Both the position numbers and the translations under genes were made by a program. Below are positions 57,004 through 64,000 of a DNA stretch of 64,000 bases, piece after piece (the stretch's first letter is position 1; each line of letters starts with the position of its first letter). Below the pieces are notes generated by a model. The model had not been told where the DNA came from. It made no database searches and saw only the letters and a program-made list of their open reading frames with translations. The stretch spans positions 17,856,001 through 17,920,000 of the forward strand of contig OY292278.1 in the NCBI GenBank assembly GCA_958496175.1. The letters are read 5' to 3'. The stretch comes from Sisyra terminalis (lineage: Eukaryota; Arthropoda; Insecta; Neuroptera; Sisyridae).

Positions 57004-60000
57004 ATGGCTCCGGTAGACAGTTCTCCAGCGCGTACGATAAATAATAATTTTGATTTAATTTGTTCATTGAAAGCAGAAAATTTTATACCAGTCCATAAAT
57101 ATAAATCGTTACGAACTGGCCTCACCGTTGTTATTGCAGATGTAGAAGGTCCCACTGTTAATGGATACTTTTGTCTTGGTGAGTTTCTTTTTAAATCTTT
57201 TCTTTTTTTAAAAAATAATAATTGTTAAAAAAAATTTACCGTCAGCTACGGAAACCTATGACGATGATGGACTTCCGCATACTTTGGAGCACTTGATTTT
57301 TCTGGGAAGTGAAAAATATCCATACAAGGGAGTTTTAGATTTGTTGGCTAACAGATGTTTGGCTCGAGGAACTAATGCTTGGACTGATGTTGATCATACT
57401 TGTTATACAATTTTTACGGCAGGAAGTGAAGGATTTTTGTCACTAATGCCGATTTATTTAGAGCATATTCTATACCCTACTTTAACGGTATAAGTAACTA
57501 TTTATTATCAAATACAGCTTATTTATATTTATAATTTAGGAGCATGCATTTATAACTGAAGTTCATCACGTTACTGGCGAAGGAGACGATGCTGGTGTTG
57601 TTTATTGTGAAATGCAAGGAAGAGAAAACTCTGGGGAGTCTCGAGTTCATTTAGAAATGACTCGATCAATCTATCCAGGCCATTGTGGATACAGTAGTGA
57701 AACCGGTGGTATCATGAAAAATTTACGGGAAAGTACAACGAATGAAAAATGTCGTAACTTTCACAAATCTTACTATCGTCCGGACAATTTGACTGTAATT
57801 ATTTGTGGTCCTGTTCAACACAATGATGTATTCAAAGCCCTGGAAGAACTGGAGGATAAAATTATATCTCGAGTAAGTTGAATGTAAAAAATAAACAAAA
57901 TTAAGGCAAAGTTTCCGAATTCATTTTTGCAAAGAATATTTGAACTTGAAGAATAATTTCTTTTTTTGAACGATACGTAACATTAAGAAGTTACGCATCA
58001 AAGTATTTACAATAAATACAAAAAATCTATAAACTTATATTTGTAGAGAATCGAATGCTTTACAAAAAAGATCACTCATATTTTTTCGATTAACTTGTTC
58101 TACAGTTATTTCAATTTTCATATCTTCATTATTACGTATACTATTACATGAAAGTCATAGATGAATTGTAGTCTTAGAAAATTTTAATGCAGAAAAATTC
58201 TTATTCCTTAAGTTTAGTGTTAGCATTAAATACAAAGCATGGGGATTACCTTCTTAATTTTAATATACTATATAATGGTGCTCTAAAAATGATAACATTT
58301 GTAAAGCATACCATTCTCTACAAAAATATTTTTATAGATTGACCGCTGGTAAAAAATCCTTATTTTATACGATATACAACCTTTTAATCGTAATATTGAG
58401 TGTCTATATTTTAACAGGAGTATTTTTATCTTTGAAGAGTGGCTCCAGCAAATTCCGAAATTGGGTAGAAAAAAAATATTTTTAATAATTTGTTTTTTTT
58501 TGTCAATGTTTTAGTATTTGTATAATTTGATTTTACTAATACAGTGGTCCCCAGAATAAACTTATTTTAGACGAATTATAAGGATGATTTATAATTTTGA
58601 AAGTGAGGTAATGGTTTTTATAGACCATACCGTCATTGAATCGTGTGTTATTGTTTGATAAAGAGCAAAATGTTTGACCCCAACAGTATAATTGTTTCGT
58701 AAATATAATATTCTTCAGTAAAGTCTTATTTGTTGTCCTTCCACATTAAAATGAACAACTTTTATCTCTGCATTGTACTTATAGCAGAAATTTTTACTAA
58801 AGTCAATATGAATGATGTTCTTAACTTTAAACAGGAAAAGGCGATGAATTTAAGGATTAAATAAACAAGGAAGTAAAAAAAGTTTTGTTCGATTAGTTTA
58901 AAAGCCATTACCTCATTTATCGACATTCCATCGTTTCAATTTGAAATGAGGGAATGACGAAATAAGGTATAACTTAAAAACTGTTGATATATATTTTCAT
59001 TGATTAAAGGGAAGTTTGGGAGAATTTCAACGTCCATGGCAAAGTCCTGTTCCACCTTTAAAAGAATCGGTTGAAAAATCTATTAGATACCCAAGTGACG
59101 ATGAAGATAATGGTCTCGTTAATATTGCATGGCGAGGACCTTCTGCTGTTCGAGAACTATATCTAATGAGTTCCTGCGCTATTTTGTTAAAATATTTCAC
59201 CGATACTTCTGTTTCACCACTACAACGCGAATTCGTGGAAATCGAGGATCCGTACGCCAGTTCGGTAAGAAATTTTATATCAGCATTTCACTATTGGCGA
59301 GATTTTTGGTTTCTATCGGATTTGCTTGACTTTATTAACGCATCTTATTGTTAGTGGATAAAGAAAACTAAATCAAACCAATTATTTCAATCAATGATAT
59401 AGATACTTATTGTTAATCTATTACGAGTACGCTCGCTGGTAGTGACCTGCACACATTGGTATTCACATTTGATAACTTAAATTCCCCGTAGGTTTCATAT
59501 AGTTTGTCAGAAAATTCCGAATCAATGATTTATTTAATGTTTGAAAATGTTCCAAAAGATAAAATCGAAAAAATCAAACCGAAATTGGTTGACATTTTGA
59601 AGGCCTTTGCTGAAGAAAAGGAAGAAATTGATATGCGACGCTTACATACCGTAATTCATAGACAGCATTTAGAGCGCTTAAGTTATTTAGAGAATGATCC
59701 TCATGACGCCGTCGCTTTTATGGCTATTGGCGATTTGCTGTATGGAAACAGTGTTGAAGACGTAAGAAAAAAAGAAGTATACAAGTTTTGCATAGGTACT
59801 AATTTCTGTTTAGTTTAAGCATCGTTTGAATAGCATTGAGGATTTACGACGTATGAAATCCGAGCCTAGAGAATTTTGGGTCAATTTAATCAAAAAATAC
59901 TTGATCGACTCGCCCATGGTTACAATCAAAGCTTCGCCCAGTATTGAAGAACAAAAGATTATGGTTGAAGAGGAACAAATGCGAATTCAGAAACAAATGA

Positions 60001-62442
60001 ACCATCTAGGCGAAGATGGTTTGAAGAAAAAAGCCGATGAATTGGTGGATGCAATAAAAAGCAACGATGAACCTCCCCCAATGGAAATGCTTACCTCAGT
60101 TCAAATTCCCAATACTGATTTAATTCATTTTCATCAAATTGTTCGTTACACAACTGATAGTGAAAAACAAACCCCAAAATTCGACTTGAAAAAAGTTCCA
60201 ATTTATTCTCATCTGGATCACGTCCAAACTAATTTTGTTCATGTAAATTTATTTTCAGCTAAATTGTATCATAATTTGACTAATTTTTTCCTCCTTAGAT
60301 GTTTTTGCTAATGGATACATCTTTATTAACTACTGAGCAACGTTTTTACTTGCCATTATTTATTGAGGCTCTTCTAGAATCTCCAATTAAAAGAGAAAAT
60401 GTTATAATTCCATATGAAGAGGTTGTCGCACAATTAGAGGCCGACACAGTGGCAACTGCGACTCGATTAGGTTTAGAATCAATTTCTAGATTTATGTGTG
60501 GTCCTTATTCCCATACAGCTACTGTTTTACTTCAAGTAATGTCTAAGTTGTGCAAATTTATAAATATTCTTTTATTATTTTTTTATGAATTTAGTTGGAG
60601 GAAGAAAAATATGAACAAGGAATTAAATGGTTGAATGAGCTTTTGTATCATACTGTTTTTACTGCTGAAAGACTGAAGGTTCTTGCATCGAAAATTGTTA
60701 ACGATGTGGCTCAAGCTAAACGTAGCGGAAATAAAGCGGTTAAAGACTTGATGAAAGATATTTTTTACAAGAAAGGTATTTAGATAATATTGTAATGCTC
60801 TTTCGTTTGGTGCCAATTTTCTTAAAAGAAATCATGATGCATGAGAATTGACGCCATAAATATCTAGAACTTTTTGATTAGAAACTTAAAATGTATAAAA
60901 ATGCAATTCGAATCATATCAATGTTGGCTTCGTGTTAAAATATTTAAATTTTGGCTAAAATAGAAAGAAAGAATTAAGTGCTTCTAAACTTTTCAAAATT
61001 TGAGGCTCAAAAAGCTTAGGGGTTTCCCTTTTATATAAATCGAAAGAAATTATACTTCATTGTTGTGATTTTTTTCTTTATTGTCACTCAAAATTGAAAC
61101 TAAGAACTTTTGGTTATAACAGTTTCTTTCCATACAAAAAAATACACTCTGATGTGTTTTTCATGATTTTGAATGAATACTTGAAATTAAGTTTCCAAAA
61201 ATTTGTCTTCTTTTATTTTATTTAATCTGAAATTCAGGGATATATCTGTGATTAATTTTTTAGATAGCAATGTCCATGCGAACAGCATGTTACGGCAGCA
61301 CACATTTTTAACAAATTTAATCGATCAATTAAACGACGAAAGAGCGAAGAAAGTTCTACAAGACATTGAAGATGTGCGAAAAATTCTAACCGATCCAACG
61401 AACATGACTGTTCATATTGCCTTAAACTTAGATCACATCACTGACAAGTACAGTGACCCGGCGGCATTGTGGAGTAATTTATTACCTGCAGATGTAAAAC
61501 CTGTTAAACATAGTTTAAAAATAACACCTGATTGGGAATTGATGTTGCACCGCGCAGCAACAGAGAAACCTAGTTGTGTCGTTGGATTAGGATGTATTGA
61601 ATCATCTTTTCTTTTGCATACCACTCCAACAATTACCGACTATGATGATCCAGATTTGGCTCCATTGCTTGTATTTCTCGTGTACATCACGCAATTAGAA
61701 GTAAAATTAAAAATTGGGAAAAAAATGACCAATATATTAACAAAAACAATTGTAGGGACCCATGTGGAAACAGCTTCGAGGTGCTGGACTCACCTATCAT
61801 TATCAAATGAAACCGACTGTTAATGAAGGCCTTTTGTATTTTACACTTGGACGAGCCACCAATGTAATCGAAGCTTATCGAGTCACAAAAAATATTGTTG
61901 TATGTAAAAAAAATATATTAATAATATCATTCATAATAATTTCAATAAATTTAAGGATGCACAGTTGTCTGATAAAACTTGGGATTCCACTTTATTAGCT
62001 TCAGCTAAAAGTTCTTTAATTTTTGAAATAATTCAACGAGAACAAAATATTGGTGATATGGTTTTACAATCGTTGCTGTTTTATTTCAAAAAAGTTGATC
62101 ATATGTATAACCGGTGAGTTAATATTTATAAGAAAATATTATTCGTTAATAATTATTATTTTTTATTCTTTAGCAACTTTATTAAACTTATAAATAACGT
62201 AACTGTGGCAGATTTGTTACGTGTTGGCAAAAAATATATAGAACCGTTATTTAATCCCGAGTCCAGCAAAACTACAATTGTTTGTAATCCAGCTAAAGTG
62301 GAAGAGATTGTAACTGCATTCAAAGAGTAAGTTTAATTTTTTTACTGAAATATTTTTTACATTAAAGTTTTATTTTTTTTACAGAATGAATATCAATGTT
62401 AAGGGGTTTAGTTGTCTCGAAGAATCATTTTTAAACCAATAA
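57004..62442 (+). CDS. M16-family zinc metallopeptidase, C05D11.1-like (13 exons, 1021 aa)
   Basis: Exons: 57004-57178, 57246-57487, 57540-57872, 59010-59264, 59492-59761, 59820-60242, 60299-60535, 60595-60775, 61264-61700, 61756-61899, 61956-62113, 62174-62326, 62385-62442. All are GT-AG, sum 3066 nt, in frame. The inverted zinc motif is HTLEH (H70, E73, H74). YCEM at 161-164 supplies the likely third ligand E163, equivalent to the NEM glutamate of presequence proteases. Four M16-like domains fit the length, as in the C05D11.1/yeast Sdd3 group, related to but distinct from insulysin and PreP. These enzymes enclose short unfolded peptides in a chamber. No mitochondrial presequence is evident, so a cytosolic site is inferred. 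Most introns are phase 0; the largest is 57873-59009. Confidence 0.95.
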
Positions 62443-62468
62443 AAATATTATTAAAAGTTTGAGCTATT

Positions 62469-62474
62469 AATAAA
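62469..62474 (+). other. Polyadenylation signal of the M16 gene
   Basis: AATAAA 27 nt after the stop codon. Another AATAAA overlaps the stop codon itself. Confidence 0.45.
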
Positions 62475-63377
62475 TTGTATTATTTTTTTGCATAAAATTA
62501 ATTTGTTTATTTGATTAATAAAATCATTTAAAAAAATTACCACTTTTTCATTTAATTTAAATTATATGAATATTTCTGATAATTCCATTCTTTTGACAAT
62601 ATACAGATCAGAGCAAGGTCTAGTTTTTATAATCTTTCAAACTTAATGAGATTAAAAGATTATCCATTTAGTTTTCTTTTCATTCAATATGCAGACACGT
62701 CTACTATTAAACAAAGAGTAAACCAGTAAAATCGTGTCTAACGGTTAAGAAAAACAGGCAACTCATTAGATCAGAGACCAAGTTATATTTTTTTCACTAT
62801 CTATGTAATACCCAAAATTTGAAAAATTATATTACAGGTTAAGGCTCTCAGTATATGAGTATTTTTAGGGTAAGATGCATCTAAAACGGAAATCTGAGAA
62901 TGTGCAAACTCGAAATATTGGTCTCCATTGTGGAACTTTCCAAAGAGGAAAAGTATTTCCGCGATTTTTGATTTTTTTCAAAATGGCGGCTAAAGCTTTC
63001 CTGTTAAAGCTTTAATGAATGCGCAAACTCGGAATTCTCGCAATCTCAATTTGAAAATCGAAAGGACAAAAAATAGGTATCGGAAAAGAATGTGTGGTCA
63101 GTTCTGTAGAAATTGACTAATTGCACTGAACTATAATTAAATAAAGAACTTCATGATTCAAAATTTTAATCCTTTTCTTCAACTTCACCTAAAAGTTGCG
63201 AATATACTAATACTCCAAATATTTGTTTTTAAACGATAAAAGAACGTTAGTTTTTTCTTATTTTTGATTTATTTGACAAGTTAAAGTTTTATTTTTTATA
63301 TTTTATTTTATTTGAAAATAAAATTTCTTTACATAGTGAGATTCAGTTTGATGCCACTGCATAATGCTGGAATGCAA

Positions 63378-63535
63378 TCCTTGTTAAAAGAGGCGTTTCA
63401 AATATTTATAAAATCTATTAGAAGTCGTTTAAATTTATTTAAGTCATTTTAAATGCAATTATTTCAAAATTACTCTAAAATACCTTTTTTTAATAGGAAC
63501 AGGACTATTTTCTATCTACTTTATCTTGAGGAAAA
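63378..63535. mobile_element. MITE family M1, copy 5
   Basis: TCCTTGTTAAAAGAGGCGTTT on the left, AATACCTTTTTTTAATAGGA on the right, followed by the outer repeat CTATCTACTTTATCTTGAGG. Confidence 0.55.
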
Positions 63536-63691
63536 ATGGCTCTTAACTCTAGAAAGGTTACTAAATCCTGATTTAATACAAAACAAAATTATTTTGCTAT
63601 TTTTTTGTAATATGAAAAACGTGTTTTTATAATCATTAAAAAATCCTTTGGGAACACAAAAAGCTTAACTCTTAATAGTAACTTAAGATAT

Positions 63692-63875
63692 TTTACCTCA
63701 AGATGTAGTAGATAGGATAGATAAAAGATTAAATATTCATAAAACCCAGTAGAAGCCATTAGAAATCGTATATAGTTATAAAAGGTCCTTAAAATGTAAT
63801 GATTTCAAAATGCCTTTAAATACTTTTTTGTTACAGGGATAACTACCATCTATCTACTACATCTTGAAGTAAAAT
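63692..63875. mobile_element. MITE family M1, copy 6 (with outer TIRs)
   Basis: Outer ends CCTCAAGATGTAGTAGATAG and the inverse CTATCTACTACATCTTGAAG bracket the usual core and the end TTTTTTGTTACAGGGAT. This copy shows the family is longer than the inner repeat suggests. Confidence 0.6.
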
Positions 63876-64000
63876 ATTTTTACTTTAGTTACAATTAAAA
63901 GTAATTCTTTTTGTGTTTTCAAAGGAATTTTTAATGATTGTAAAAAAAAGTTTATAAAGTACAGAAATTGGCTTAAGAATTTTGTTTTGTATTAAACCAG

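Larger units (their letters stand above)
62475..64000. other. Downstream flank of the M16 gene
   Basis: No exon seen. Contains an AAAATGGCGGC word (62980-62990, YY1/Pho-like) and two M1 MITE copies near the window end. Confidence 0.45.

Noticed and set aside
62980..62990. AAAATGGCGGC as a YY1/Pho element
   Set aside because: A single perfect word downstream of the M16 gene with no second site; not enough to call a regulatory element.

Overview
This is a strongly A+T-rich piece of an animal nuclear genome, most likely an arthropod and probably an insect. The genes have many short introns (mostly 44-75 bp), GT-AG splice sites, AATAAA signals and protein families that read like insect orthologues. 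A DRE-like motif upstream of La hints at Diptera or a relative, but I cannot fix the order from sequence alone. Much of the window outside genes is old or recent transposon sequence. I see no bacterial, viral or CRISPR features.

Layout. 1-9.7 kb holds no gene: only tandem duplications, a short GC-rich spike, a foldback-repeat copy and a frameshifted Helitron remnant. 9748-13266 (minus) is a complete five-exon secreted CAP/CRISP gene with an intact ten-cysteine C-terminal domain; its second intron carries a tandem duplication. 16167-17033 (minus) is TCTP in three exons. 17706-18821 (plus) is the La RNA-binding protein, head-to-head with TCTP across about 0.67 kb. From about 21.5 to 45.2 kb lies a dipeptidyl peptidase 4 gene (plus): ten tightly packed exons at 41.4-45.2 kb encode the membrane anchor, propeller and hydrolase. 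Two distant upstream exons (21537-21737 and 34835-34906) both end in phase 0 and could each supply the cytoplasmic tail. 52126-55918 (plus) is a two-exon CIA30-domain protein with an apparent signal peptide. 57004-62442 (plus) is a thirteen-exon M16 zinc metallopeptidase of the C05D11.1 type. All exon chains were assembled by hand and keep the reading frame throughout.

Repeats. At least eight copies, plus one more degraded, belong to a tRNA-derived SINE family with recognisable A and B boxes. There are several MITE families, including a hAT-type element with a perfect 8-bp target duplication, and a TTAA-flanked element with perfect 19+ bp terminal inverted repeats nested inside an older pogo-like element. 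There are two large hairpins: 33404-33850, with arms about 98% identical, and 50291-50900, with arms of about 293 bp. There are also four tandem duplications with periods of roughly 178-650 bp.

The genes do not form one pathway. The one functional link is the TCTP/La pair: TCTP is a classic 5'TOP mRNA and La is a protein reported to bind TOP mRNAs. The most worthwhile follow-ups are the alternative DPP4 tails, the two long hairpins as possible endo-siRNA sources, the CRISP-type C-terminus in an insect-like genome, and the SINE family.
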